The position numbers and the translations under genes were made by a program. Shown here in pieces: positions 18,388-27,121 of a stretch of DNA of 64,000 nt; the first letter of the stretch is position 1; every line of letters starts with the position of its first letter. This DNA comes from Planctomycetota bacterium (GTDB lineage Bacteria > Planctomycetota > MHYJ01 > JACQXL01 > JACQZI01), in assembly GCA_016207825.1 (NCBI GenBank), contig JACQZI010000038.1, positions 1 through 64,000 on the forward strand. The letters run 5' to 3'. The notes beneath the pieces are model-generated. The model saw nothing but the letters and a program-made list of their open reading frames with translations, was not told the origin of the DNA and made no database searches.

Positions 18388-18494
18388 AGCCGCAAATTAA
18401 CGTAGTGAAAACTCCCCCGTAAGGATATGGGGGAACACAGAAACGACGCGATAATACAAATATAATCAACCCTGTGGTAAATTAGCGGATTGGA

Positions 18495-19874
18495 TCAGAA
18501 GAATAAATCCCTTTTACCCTGGCGGATTAAGGCAAGACGTTTTTCGGTTTCGGCTTTTATTTTACTGTCTTCTATCTGGCTCAGATATTCGTTAATAACT
18601 TCATTACCCATCTCTTTTATTCCATCTGAACCGTAATTGACCAGGTATTCAGCAAAGGTAAGTATGGCATTGGGGCGGCAGAATTTATGTATCTCACCCG
18701 GTTTGGCAAGCTCCATAAAACGTCCACCAGTCCTGCCTAGCCTGTAACAAGCCGTGCAAAAACTCGGGATAAGCTTGTCTTTCAAGACGTCCCCAAGAAC
18801 TTCCTTAAGCGAACGACTATCATGAATATTGAACTGGGAACTCTTGGCAGCTTTGCCGTAACCACCCGTTGTGGTAACCGAACCGGCGCTTGATTGCGAT
18901 ATCCCAATCTGGAAGGCAACTTTCCTGATAGCCGGAGATTCCCGGGTGGAAATAATCATCCCGGTATAAGGCACTGCCAGCCGTAAGATGGCAATAAGCT
19001 TTAAGAAATCTTCGTCCGAAACAGGGTGTTCCGGTTTATAAGAAACAGAATCCGCCGCGCAGAACCGCGGGACGGAAATAGTGTGTGGCCCAACTCCGCA
19101 CGTTTCTTCCAAACCTTGCGCATGTATGACCAAAGAAATAACCTCATAACGCCAGTCGTACAGGCCGAAAAGCACGCCGAGGCCGAAATCATCCAACCCG
19201 GCCTCATAAGCACGTGTGTGGGCGGTTACCTGGCGTTCGTAATCCGCCTTGGGACCGCCTTTATGAAGCCTTTCATAAGTTGCCCGGTGATAGGTTTCCT
19301 GGAAAAGCTGGTAAGTTCCGATATTCGCCTTTTTGAGCTTACAGTAATTTTCCACGGTGGTGGCGGCGATATTTACATTCACCCGGCGGATATTGCCCTT
19401 GGTCGTATGCACCGAGTAAATCTTTTCTATCGCCTCGACCACATAATCAAGGCGGTTATTTAAGTCATCCTCGCCGAGTTCTAAAAGGATCCGCTTATGG
19501 CCTTCGTTTATCAGGAATTCCGTTTGTTTGGCAATTTCGTCAAGCGAAAGCTTTTGGCGTGGAAGAGCCGTATTGCGACTGTGGAAATTGCAGTATTCAC
19601 AGTCATTGACGCAAAAATCGGAAATATATAACGGGGCAAAGAACACCAGCCGCTCTCCGTAAATTTCCCATTTTATCGCACGGGCCGCCTGGAAAAGCGA
19701 TTTAAGCTGTTCCGGTTCTTTTAGATTAACCAGATAACCCACTTCTTCCACGGTTAATCCTTTTTTAAGGCGTGCCTTGGCAATAATATTATTGATTACT
19801 TCCGCGGACGGCTCTTTGGTCCGTTCTAAAACGCCTTCTATTTTAGCCGCGTCCAAGTGTTCCACGAGTGTCAT
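18495..19874 (-). CDS. hydG: HydG-type radical SAM tyrosine lyase
   Basis: 459 residues, close to the usual HydG length. HydG cleaves tyrosine to give p-cresol, CO and cyanide and builds an Fe(CO)2(CN)-cysteine synthon for the [FeFe] hydrogenase H-cluster. The radical SAM motif CVNDCEYC is at about 87-94. The HydG hallmark CX2CX22C (CTAC...C, about 373-399) for the auxiliary cluster is intact, as is VNVNIAATTVENY. These separate it from ThiH. It is the last gene of a [NiFe] hydrogenase operon and overlaps hypA by 32 bp. No hydA, hydE or hydF is in the window, so its partner is uncertain: a distant [FeFe] hydrogenase, or possibly the [NiFe] enzyme itself. Confidence 0.9.
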   Translation of the reverse strand: MTLVEHLDAAKIEGVLERTKEPSAEVINNIIAKARLKKGLTVEEVGYLVNLKEPEQLKSLFQAARAIKWEIYGERLVFFAPLYISDFCVNDCEYCNFHSRNTALPRQKLSLDEIAKQTEFLINEGHKRILLELGEDDLNNRLDYVVEAIEKIYSVHTTKGNIRRVNVNIAATTVENYCKLKKANIGTYQLFQETYHRATYERLHKGGPKADYERQVTAHTRAYEAGLDDFGLGVLFGLYDWRYEVISLVIHAQGLEETCGVGPHTISVPRFCAADSVSYKPEHPVSDEDFLKLIAILRLAVPYTGMIISTRESPAIRKVAFQIGISQSSAGSVTTTGGYGKAAKSSQFNIHDSRSLKEVLGDVLKDKLIPSFCTACYRLGRTGGRFMELAKPGEIHKFCRPNAILTFAEYLVNYGSDGIKEMGNEVINEYLSQIEDSKIKAETEKRLALIRQGKRDLFF

Positions 19875-20229
19875 CAGTTTTTATTCCCGTAATCTTGTTT
19901 ATGATAATCTTATGGTCATCGGATTTCTTTATCACCATTTTACAACCCTTTAAGGCAACAGCGCTTTTGTCATTCTCTTTTACCATCCGGCTGATTTCTT
20001 CACTATGGTCATGGCAAGTTTCAACTCTTTCATGCTTATGTTCCGGTATTTTGGAAATATCCGCATCCTCTCCCGTAAGCGCCTGGAAACATACTTTTAA
20101 GGAATCCGGGGTAAGCTCGGACTTCCTGCCGAGCGTAATCTCAACCCGGCTGACCTTTTTAATATTATGTTTGGCCGCCTGGTTTTTAACCTCGTTAATC
20201 AAATCCTGAACGATTCCAAATTCATGCAT
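19843..20229 (-). CDS. hypA: HypA-like nickel chaperone without zinc ribbon
   Basis: 128 residues starting MHEFGIVQDLINEVKNQA, the HypA nickel-binding N-terminus (Met-His-Glu), followed by VSRVEITLGRKSELTPDSLKVCF typical of HypA. Canonical HypA then has a zinc ribbon with two CxxC pairs; here there is none. Instead residues about 55-90 form an insertion rich in His (EHKHERVETCHDHSEE), and the chain passes from GCKMVIKK straight to the last strand (KIIINKITGI). It overlaps the protease gene by 8 bp and hydG by 32 bp. Role by family: nickel insertion into the large subunit, probably with HypB, which is not in view. Confidence 0.8.
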   Translation of the reverse strand: MHEFGIVQDLINEVKNQAAKHNIKKVSRVEITLGRKSELTPDSLKVCFQALTGEDADISKIPEHKHERVETCHDHSEEISRMVKENDKSAVALKGCKMVIKKSDDHKIIINKITGIKTDDTRGTLGRG

Positions 20230-20725
20230 AGCATTTAATATATTTATTATATATTATTTCACTTACCTTGGCAACAGATTTTTCCACGGAGGATGAAAGA
20301 CCCTGCATTATTTCCTGCGGGATATTCTGCGGGTAACAGGCAACGATGGCTATTTCTACCCCGCAGATATCGCGCATCTCTTTAAGTAAATTGGAAGTCG
20401 GCCCCTGATGGAAGGAAAAATCATCCACCTTTTCTTTGCATAATTTATCCAAAGGAACATCGAATATTTCACCGGGCTTATGGTCTTCAAAGCTGACGGC
20501 ATCTACAATAACAATGATTTTAGGTTTCTTTTCAGCCAGTAATATATCAAAGATAAATCCGCGGGTACTTAAACCCAGATTAACCACAGCCGCATTCTCT
20601 GGGATATTATAATTTTTATTAAGGTAATCGGCAACGGCAGGACCGAACCCGTCATCGCCGAAAAGAATATTGCCGCAACCCAAAACAAGTGTTTCTTTGG
20701 AATGATAATCATAAAATTCTGTCAT
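20222..20725 (-). CDS. [NiFe] hydrogenase maturation endopeptidase
   Basis: 167 residues of the HycI/FrcD (peptidase A31/M52) family: LVLGCGNILFGDDGFGPAV carries the conserved first metal-binding acid and IVIVDAVSF the second; a histidine in FSFHQGPTSNLLKEM completes the site. The enzyme removes the C-terminal tail of the large subunit after nickel insertion; the likely substrate is mvhA just upstream, which ends in DPCLSCATH plus 25 residues. Coupled to hypA by overlap. Confidence 0.88.
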   Translation of the reverse strand: MTEFYDYHSKETLVLGCGNILFGDDGFGPAVADYLNKNYNIPENAAVVNLGLSTRGFIFDILLAEKKPKIIVIVDAVSFEDHKPGEIFDVPLDKLCKEKVDDFSFHQGPTSNLLKEMRDICGVEIAIVACYPQNIPQEIMQGLSSSVEKSVAKVSEIIYNKYIKCYA

Positions 20726-20746
20726 ATTTTATATATGTAAAATAAA

Positions 20747-20782
20747 ATCATCCCGTCCCGAAAGCCTTCAGGGCGGGATGAT
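20747..20782 (-). repeat. Strong hairpin between mvhA and the protease gene
   Basis: Nine-base arms ATCATCCCG (20747-20755) and CGGGATGAT (20774-20782), with further inner pairing, form a stable stem in the 81-bp gap. On the transcribed minus strand it is followed by TTTTATTTT, so it may act as an attenuator or partial terminator separating structural from maturation genes, or be a dispersed palindromic repeat that stabilises mRNA. Confidence 0.6.
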
Positions 20783-20806
20783 ATAGAGTGTTTCCAAACC
20801 TCGGGT

Positions 20807-22255
20807 TTAATTGGTCAGGGTGTCAATTACTTTCCCCTCGCAATCCATGATCGTCACCTTGACCGGCAGAGTACCGTCCAGATTGTGGGTAGCGCAGGAC
20901 AGGCACGGGTCATAAGCCCTAATCGCCATCTCCAGCCGGTTCAGAATGCCCTGGTCATACTTACCGTTTTTGATAACCAGCTGGGCAGCCTGTTTGACAG
21001 ACATATTAATCGGCGCATTATTATGGGTGGTGCCCACGATTAAGTTACAGTTGACTATCATCCCTTTATCATCCGTGGTATAATCGTGAATAAGCGTCCC
21101 ACGCGGTGCTTCCACACAGCCGACTCCGCGCAGCGCCTTGGGAGTTACCTTGGTCCAGGTATCCTTGCTGGTGATTTTCTGGTCATTGAGTAACTCCACC
21201 GCGTGCTCGGCATGGTAAAGCAATTCTATCAACCTTGCCCAATGGTAAAGCAAAGTCAGTTGGGCCGGGCGGCCGAAGTTCTTACGGAATTCCTCAAATT
21301 CTTTCTGCGCCAGAGGGGTCGCAATTTTATCGGCAACGTTTATACGAGCCAGCGTATTAGTCCTATAAATCCCTTTGGGGTTATTTAAATCCATGGAGAA
21401 ACCTTCGCCCCACTTTTTGGCATAAGGGAATTTCATATATGACCAGTTTATAACTTTCTCTGAAATATAGTCGGTGTATTCGTCATAATTAAAATCAACG
21501 TATGTGCCGTCCGGTTTCATCAGGCGGAGTTTGCCGTCATAGCAGTTCAATGAGCCGTCCGGAGCAACCGTGCCCATGAAACCAGTCTTAATCACGGCGA
21601 GTGTTTTTACCGCATCGAGGTATTTCGGAAAAACGCTTTCCTTTGACCATTTAATCGCCCATTTGGCGAACTCCAAGACTTCCTTAGCCATCTCCAAAAC
21701 CCTTTTGCGTTCATCTTCAGTCAACGGCTTGGAAAAACCGCCGGGCACTCCGGTAACCGGATGGATGCATTTACCTGAAACAACGTTCAGCATTCTGCTC
21801 CCTAGATGCCGGCAATGGACCACTCTTTTGCCTATTTCCGGATTAGCCTTGGCTATGCCTATAACATTTCGTACCGCCGGGTCGGCATCCGGTCCCATCA
21901 CGAAATCCGGTCCGCCCAAGAAGAAGAAATGTAAAGTATGTTCTTCTGTATAGGCGATACTATTGCACAAATCTCTTAGCTTAACCCCGGCTGGAGCCGG
22001 CGTTACGCCGAATACTCCATCGCATGCCTTGGCGGCTGCCAAATGGTGCGACCAGGGGCAAACCCCGCAGATTGAAGTTACAATCCGGGGCATCTCTTCG
22101 GCCGGCCTGCCCAGACAGAATTTCTCAAATCCTCTCAATTCAACTACGTTGACAAATGTATCCTGGACATTTCCTTGATCATTTAATTGAATAGTGATTT
22201 TAGCATGACCTTCTATTCTGCTTACCGGTGCAATTGTTATTGTCTTGCCTGCCAT
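20807..22255 (-). CDS. mvhA: [NiFe] hydrogenase large subunit, group 3c-like (MvhA)
   Basis: 482 residues. Nickel ligands are in L1 (ICGVC, Cys63 and Cys66) and L2 (DPCLSCATH, Cys451 and Cys454); the 25-residue tail after His457 is the peptide removed during maturation. RIEGHAKI near the N-terminus and the overall pattern fit F420-non-reducing hydrogenase MvhA. It catalyses H2 oxidation in the cytoplasm, passing electrons through MvhG and MvhD to HdrA. Its start overlaps the mvhG stop by one base. Confidence 0.95.
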   Translation of the reverse strand: MAGKTITIAPVSRIEGHAKITIQLNDQGNVQDTFVNVVELRGFEKFCLGRPAEEMPRIVTSICGVCPWSHHLAAAKACDGVFGVTPAPAGVKLRDLCNSIAYTEEHTLHFFFLGGPDFVMGPDADPAVRNVIGIAKANPEIGKRVVHCRHLGSRMLNVVSGKCIHPVTGVPGGFSKPLTEDERKRVLEMAKEVLEFAKWAIKWSKESVFPKYLDAVKTLAVIKTGFMGTVAPDGSLNCYDGKLRLMKPDGTYVDFNYDEYTDYISEKVINWSYMKFPYAKKWGEGFSMDLNNPKGIYRTNTLARINVADKIATPLAQKEFEEFRKNFGRPAQLTLLYHWARLIELLYHAEHAVELLNDQKITSKDTWTKVTPKALRGVGCVEAPRGTLIHDYTTDDKGMIVNCNLIVGTTHNNAPINMSVKQAAQLVIKNGKYDQGILNRLEMAIRAYDPCLSCATHNLDGTLPVKVTIMDCEGKVIDTLTN

Positions 22256-23244
22256 TATGCATCTCCTTTCTGAACTTGAGCCTGTGGCATTTTAGCAGTC
22301 TGATGGGAAATCGGTTTCAGCCGCCCATGACTACCCACATAACGGGTAAGTAATGCCCGGCGGTCGGCAATTTGTTTTGGATCCAATCCGATAGATGAAA
22401 TCAAATTAACCATGTCAACCAACGGATTGGAATCCTTATGAATCAAGCCGAAACAACCGCGGCATGGCATATGGCTTTTGATGCAACGCGGTATTCTTAC
22501 TTCTCCAGGTTCGGTAGTAAGCCCGGCACAACCGGCACGGGTAACCGGTCCCATGCATAAAACGCCCTGCTCGTTAAAGCAACGCGTCTGTTCCCATGGC
22601 GCATCCTGCTTAATATCCAAAGGCTGCAAAGGCCGTTTAATTTCGATACCGGCGGCTTTTTTCTCACGTTTGGTCGGACATTCATCGCAAACGCTCTTAT
22701 GCGGCAATACCAATGGTTTCCCGGTAACCACATAAAGCAAAGCTTCTCGAATCCAATCTGGTGAAGTCGGACAGCCGGGAATATATAAATCGACTTTAAT
22801 CACTTCGTTCAGAGCATAAACCCGGTTCTCCAAGGGCGGCAGGTTTTCCGTGGGCGTTGGCGAGGATTCGGTTGAGATGCTGTCACGATAAACCTTATGA
22901 AAAAGTTCATCAGTCGTCCACATATTTGCCAAGGCCGGAATCCCGCCTGTGCAGGCGCAGGCGCCCAGCGCCGCGATGACCTTGCAGCGCTTCCTCATCT
23001 CCAAAGCAACATGCCTTTCTTTTTCGGTGCGGACGCCTCCGGAAATTATGCCGACATCCGCCGCGGGAAGCTCCATTTCCTTTTTTTCTCCAGTCTGTCC
23101 AAAATATTTATTGTCGTGCAGGACCGGGATATGGACAAATTCCACGTGCGGCAATAAATCCAAAAGTTGGTCGCCGATATCAAGAATCGTAAGTTCACAT
23201 CCTCCGCAAATATTCAGCCATTCCTCGGATATTCTGATGGGCAT
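22255..23244 (-). CDS. mvhG: [NiFe] hydrogenase small subunit (MvhG)
   Basis: 329 residues from the ATG at 23244, chosen because AAAGGAG lies inside the first possible codons of the longer frame (ATG at 23259). The proximal cluster motif CGGCELTILD, GACACTGGIPALAN, PGCPTSPDWI and C-terminal cysteines (CDECPTKREK, CIKSHMPCRGCFG) give three iron-sulfur clusters as in cytoplasmic group 3 hydrogenases; no Tat signal. Carries electrons from the NiFe site to MvhD. Confidence 0.93.
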   Translation of the reverse strand: MPIRISEEWLNICGGCELTILDIGDQLLDLLPHVEFVHIPVLHDNKYFGQTGEKKEMELPAADVGIISGGVRTEKERHVALEMRKRCKVIAALGACACTGGIPALANMWTTDELFHKVYRDSISTESSPTPTENLPPLENRVYALNEVIKVDLYIPGCPTSPDWIREALLYVVTGKPLVLPHKSVCDECPTKREKKAAGIEIKRPLQPLDIKQDAPWEQTRCFNEQGVLCMGPVTRAGCAGLTTEPGEVRIPRCIKSHMPCRGCFGLIHKDSNPLVDMVNLISSIGLDPKQIADRRALLTRYVGSHGRLKPISHQTAKMPQAQVQKGDA

Positions 23245-23289
23245 AAAGTCTCCTTTCATTCACGCTGTCTGCCTGGCCGTTTCACCCGG

Positions 23290-23526
23290 TTAGGAACAGC
23301 GGCTCTGATTCTGGTCCGATATGGCAGCACCCTTTTTTTGCTCCTTATTCGTTACTGCCAATCGCCTGGTATAAAGATAGTTTTTGCCGTCTTCCTTGAA
23401 CAATTCCACCTCAAACCCGTGCTCCCTGTATTTAGCCTTGGCATTCAGGGCATCATTTTCGGTGGCGTAGGAACAGCTATCCCACATATATTTCTTATTG
23501 GCGACAATCTTATAATTAGCTGGCAT
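23290..23526 (-). CDS. Conserved-position small protein of unknown function
   Basis: 78 residues: MPANYKIVANKKYMWDSCSYATENDALNAKAKYREHGFEVELFKE and a polar tail. Two beta-strand/helix units are suggested (YKIVAN, then ALNAKAKYREHGFEVELF, then NYLYTRRL), with one Cys near the N-terminus and one near the end. It sits between mvhD and mvhG in the same orientation with short gaps, so it probably is translated and serves the complex. I do not recognise the family. Confidence 0.6.
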   Translation of the reverse strand: MPANYKIVANKKYMWDSCSYATENDALNAKAKYREHGFEVELFKEDGKNYLYTRRLAVTNKEQKKGAAISDQNQSRCS

Positions 23527-23541
23527 ATTATCTCCTCGTAT

Positions 23542-23997
23542 TTATTTCTTGCGATAAGGGCTCGGACCCGCTTTTTTCACCTGAGCAACCATATCCTTAA
23601 CTACTTGGGCAAATTTCTGCCCTTCTGAAGCGGAAACCCATTCCAGCCGGAACCGATCGCGCTCCATGCCCATATCATCCAGCATAAGCTCGATGGCTTC
23701 CCGGCGCGACTGGGTCCGGAGATTGCCGTCCAGGTAATGGCAATCACCGATATGGCACCCTAAAACGAGGACGCCGTCAGCGCCTTTGCTTAAGGCATCA
23801 ATCACCAGGCTGGGATGAACCATTCCCGAACACATGACGCGTATAATCCGGATATTGCTGGGATACTGCAAGCGCGATGTGCCGGCCAAATCCGCCCCGG
23901 CATACGAGCACCAGTTGCAGCAAAAAACCACAATCAATGGTTCAAACTCTGTGCTTGGCGATTGAGCTTTAGTATCTGCAGTCTGAGTCTGATTCAT
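23542..23997 (-). CDS. mvhD: Hydrogenase delta subunit, [2Fe-2S] electron carrier (MvhD)
   Basis: 151 residues. The MvhD/FrhD-family cysteines are present: CCNWCSYAGAD, RVMCSGMV and VLGCHIGDCHY. In the Mvh-Hdr complex MvhD holds a [2Fe-2S] cluster and joins the hydrogenase to HdrA. Its position next to hdrA supports this. The N-terminal 15 residues are low-complexity. Confidence 0.93.
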   Translation of the reverse strand: MNQTQTADTKAQSPSTEFEPLIVVFCCNWCSYAGADLAGTSRLQYPSNIRIIRVMCSGMVHPSLVIDALSKGADGVLVLGCHIGDCHYLDGNLRTQSRREAIELMLDDMGMERDRFRLEWVSASEGQKFAQVVKDMVAQVKKAGPSPYRKK

Positions 23998-24011
23998 TTT
24001 ATCGCTCCTTA

Positions 24012-27000
24012 TTATTTATTCACCGGCTCCAAAGCCGCTTCAACCATTTCCTTTAATTGGGACATCTTAAAGTTACTGACCACCACGCCGCCCTTGGGGC
24101 AGGTCGCCTGGCAAACGCCGCAACCCTTGCATAGCGCCAGGTCGCGGTCAATCGTCTTTTTGATTTCGTCTCCCTTCATATATTCCATCAAAGTCAACGA
24201 ATGGTAAGGGCAAATCTCCACGCAGTAACCGCATCCATCACAGCATTCGTCGATGATTTCCGAAACAACCGCATCCAGCTCCACTTTATCTTTGGCCAGG
24301 ATAGTTGCGGCACGTGAAGCAGCCGCAGCGCCTTGGATAATGCTTTCGTCCACGTTCTTCGGACTGTGCGCCAAACCGGCCAGGTAGACGCCTTCGGTAG
24401 CAAAATCAACCGGTCTCAACTTTAAATGCGCCTCCAGGAAAAACTTATCCTGGGTCAGGGGCACCTTAAGCTTCTGGGAAATATCCGCGTTATTGGGAAT
24501 ATCCGCCACCGTCCCGGCCGAAAGCACCAGCAAATCAACCGATAACGCTACCAGCTGGTTGAGAATCGGGTCGTTGACGGTTATCATTAGTTTATCGCCC
24601 TGCTTGACTACGTTCGGCTTTTCTTCATCTCGGAAACGCAGGAAAATCACGCCGTCCTCGCGCGCCTGGCGGTAATACTCCTCGTTAAAACCGTAGGTCC
24701 GGATATCGCGGTAAAGGACGTATACCTGCGTATCGGGTTTCATCTTCTTCAATTTCCTGGCATTCTTCACCGCCATCGAACAGCAGATACGGCTGCAATA
24801 AGGATGTTCTTTATCGCGCGAACCCACGCACTGTATCATCGCAACGGCATTAACTTTATTTAAATCCACATCCTTAACGGCTTTGGCTGACCCGGCAATT
24901 TTCTCTTCAAGCTGCACCTGCGTAATCACGTTCGAAGTTTCCCCAAATAGATACTCCTTGGGTTTATATTCTTCAGCTCCGGTAGCGACCACTACGGCGC
25001 CGTGCCGGAATTCGACCGCTCCCTTGGGCGTTTCCAGGGTAGTCTTGAAATTACCCATTGACCCTTCAACCATCTTTACGGTAGAAGAAGTATATAATTT
25101 AATCTTGAGATGCTTTTTTATCTTTTCGATTATCGTTGCCAGTTCTTTTTGCGGATTGTAATTCTCGTCCAGGAAATAGTTTAAATGCCTCATGTTTCCG
25201 CCCAGTTCCGCCGAATGTTCCACCAGATGGACAACAAATCCCTGGTTGGCCAGCTCCAATGCCGCGGTCATACCGGAGATTCCCGCTCCGATAACCAAAG
25301 CGTCGTGCTCGATTTCCAGGAAACGATTCTGGAGCGGCTCCAAGACCCGCGCTTTAGCCACGGCAATGCGCACCATATCCATTGCCTTGGTCGTCGCCTT
25401 TGCCGGCTCGTTCATATGCACCCAGGTGTTCTGGTCACGGATATTCGCCATCTCAAATAGGTATGGGTTTAACCCGGCTTCCCTTAGGGTATTCCTGAAA
25501 AGCGGTTCGTGGGTGCGCGGCGTACAAGCCGCCACCACTATCCGATTGAGTTTATGCTCCTTAATCATTTCCTTGATTTTCTTCTGCGTATCGGAAGAGC
25601 AGGTATAAAGATTATCTTCCACGTAAACCACGTTCGCCAGTTTCTTGGCGTAATCACGCACCGAAGGCACATTAGCCACGCCGCCGATATTTTTGCCGCA
25701 GTGGCAAACGAATACGCCGATGCGCGGTTCCTGCCCGCTTACATCTATCTCCGGAGGATACTGGCGCTTGGTCACCATTGTCCCGCGCGATTCGGCCAGC
25801 AATGCCATCGCCTTGGAAGAAGCAGCGCAGGATTGCATTACCGTTTCCGGAATATCCTTCGGTTCGGTCAAAGGGCCGCTTACATATATTCCGGCCTTGT
25901 TGCTCTCTACCGGACTAAATTTACCTGTCTGGCAAAAGCCGTGCTTATTCAAATCCAGCCCAAATATCTTGGTCAATCCCTTAATGGATTTGGGTGGATG
26001 CAATCCGCAGGATAAAGAAACCATATCGAATTCTTCTTCTTGAAGTTCGTTTTTATCGTCATAATACCGGACGACCAGATTCTTGGTTCCGGGGATTTCC
26101 TTGACCGACGAAGGCTTGCAACGGGTATATTTTATGCCCAGTTCCTTTGCCCTTTCGTAGTATGCTTCAAAGCCTTTGCCGAAAGCGCGGATATCAATAT
26201 AAAAAATATGGCAATCGAGGTCCGGCGCGTGCTCCTTTGCCAGAATCGCCTCTTTGGTCGCGTACATGCAGCAGACGGATGAACACCAGTTATGCTCGAC
26301 TTCACGCGATCCCACGCACTGGATAAAAGCAATCTTATGGGGATGTTTCTTGTCGGAAGGCCTCAATGTTTCACCCTGATACGGGCCGGAAGCGGAAAGA
26401 ATACGCTCCAGCTGAACGGATGAAACCACATTAGGATACCTGCCGTAACCGAATTCCTGCCTCAGCTTGGCGTCAAACAATTCAAAACCCGGCGCAAGGA
26501 TAACCGCGCCCACATCCAATGTTACAATATCATCTTTCTGTTCGAAACTGATCGCTTTGGCTTCGCAACTCTTCTCGCAAACGCGGCAGATGCCTTTCAG
26601 GAAATACAGGCAATGCTCGCGGTCAATCACCGGCACCTTAGGGACAGCCTGCGGGAACGGAATATAAATAGCCGCCCTGGGCACCAGGCCTTCGTCGTAT
26701 TCGGATTTCGGCGCGTCTTTGCGTTTCTGGACCGGGCATTTATCCACACAAACCCCGCAACCGGTGCATTTTTCCGGGTCAACGGAACGCGCTTTCTTAT
26801 TGACGCGCACCTTGAAATTACCCGGCGTTCCTTCTATCGCCTCAACATCCGTATAAGTCAGTTTATCTATATTAAGATGGCCGGCCGTATCAACCAAACG
26901 CGGCGCCAAGGTGCACATCGCGCAATCGTTGGTCGGGAAGGTCTTATCGAGCTGTGCCATTGTCCCGCCGATACAGGGACTCGTTTCCACGAGATACACC

Positions 27001-27092
27001 CGATACCCGGCTTCGGCTAAATCCAATGAAGCCTGCATGCCGCCGACGCCTCCGCCGACTACCATTACTGCTCCGATTTTCTTGCCACTCAT
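24012..27092 (-). CDS. hdrA: Heterodisulfide reductase subunit A, long double-module form
   Basis: 1026 residues. It has two HdrA-like modules: residues 1 to about 455 (dinucleotide motif VGGGVGGMQASLDLAEAGYRV, DCAMCTLAPRLVDTAGH, a [4Fe-4S] motif CTGCGVCVDKCP), then from PRIGVFVCHCGKNIGG a canonical HdrA with a second FAD motif (IGAGISGMTAALELANQG). Two C-terminal ferredoxin motifs are CDGCGYCVEICP and CKGCGVCQATCP. HdrA FAD is the electron-bifurcating site in the Mvh-Hdr complex. No selenocysteine codon is evident. Such long forms are known from anaerobic bacteria. Confidence 0.93.
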   Translation of the reverse strand: MSGKKIGAVMVVGGGVGGMQASLDLAEAGYRVYLVETSPCIGGTMAQLDKTFPTNDCAMCTLAPRLVDTAGHLNIDKLTYTDVEAIEGTPGNFKVRVNKKARSVDPEKCTGCGVCVDKCPVQKRKDAPKSEYDEGLVPRAAIYIPFPQAVPKVPVIDREHCLYFLKGICRVCEKSCEAKAISFEQKDDIVTLDVGAVILAPGFELFDAKLRQEFGYGRYPNVVSSVQLERILSASGPYQGETLRPSDKKHPHKIAFIQCVGSREVEHNWCSSVCCMYATKEAILAKEHAPDLDCHIFYIDIRAFGKGFEAYYERAKELGIKYTRCKPSSVKEIPGTKNLVVRYYDDKNELQEEEFDMVSLSCGLHPPKSIKGLTKIFGLDLNKHGFCQTGKFSPVESNKAGIYVSGPLTEPKDIPETVMQSCAASSKAMALLAESRGTMVTKRQYPPEIDVSGQEPRIGVFVCHCGKNIGGVANVPSVRDYAKKLANVVYVEDNLYTCSSDTQKKIKEMIKEHKLNRIVVAACTPRTHEPLFRNTLREAGLNPYLFEMANIRDQNTWVHMNEPAKATTKAMDMVRIAVAKARVLEPLQNRFLEIEHDALVIGAGISGMTAALELANQGFVVHLVEHSAELGGNMRHLNYFLDENYNPQKELATIIEKIKKHLKIKLYTSSTVKMVEGSMGNFKTTLETPKGAVEFRHGAVVVATGAEEYKPKEYLFGETSNVITQVQLEEKIAGSAKAVKDVDLNKVNAVAMIQCVGSRDKEHPYCSRICCSMAVKNARKLKKMKPDTQVYVLYRDIRTYGFNEEYYRQAREDGVIFLRFRDEEKPNVVKQGDKLMITVNDPILNQLVALSVDLLVLSAGTVADIPNNADISQKLKVPLTQDKFFLEAHLKLRPVDFATEGVYLAGLAHSPKNVDESIIQGAAAASRAATILAKDKVELDAVVSEIIDECCDGCGYCVEICPYHSLTLMEYMKGDEIKKTIDRDLALCKGCGVCQATCPKGGVVVSNFKMSQLKEMVEAALEPVNK

Positions 27093-27121
27093 AAATTTCT
27101 CCTGAATCTATTAATTATTTA

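Noticed and set aside
18388-18494. Terminator after the PPC gene (CTCCCCC/GGGGGAA stem near 18410-18434)
   Set aside because: The stem is short and lacks a following T-run, so it was not called.
24012-27092. Selenocysteine codon in hdrA or mvh genes
   Set aside because: All expected metal ligands are encoded by Cys codons and no in-frame UGA interrupts the genes.
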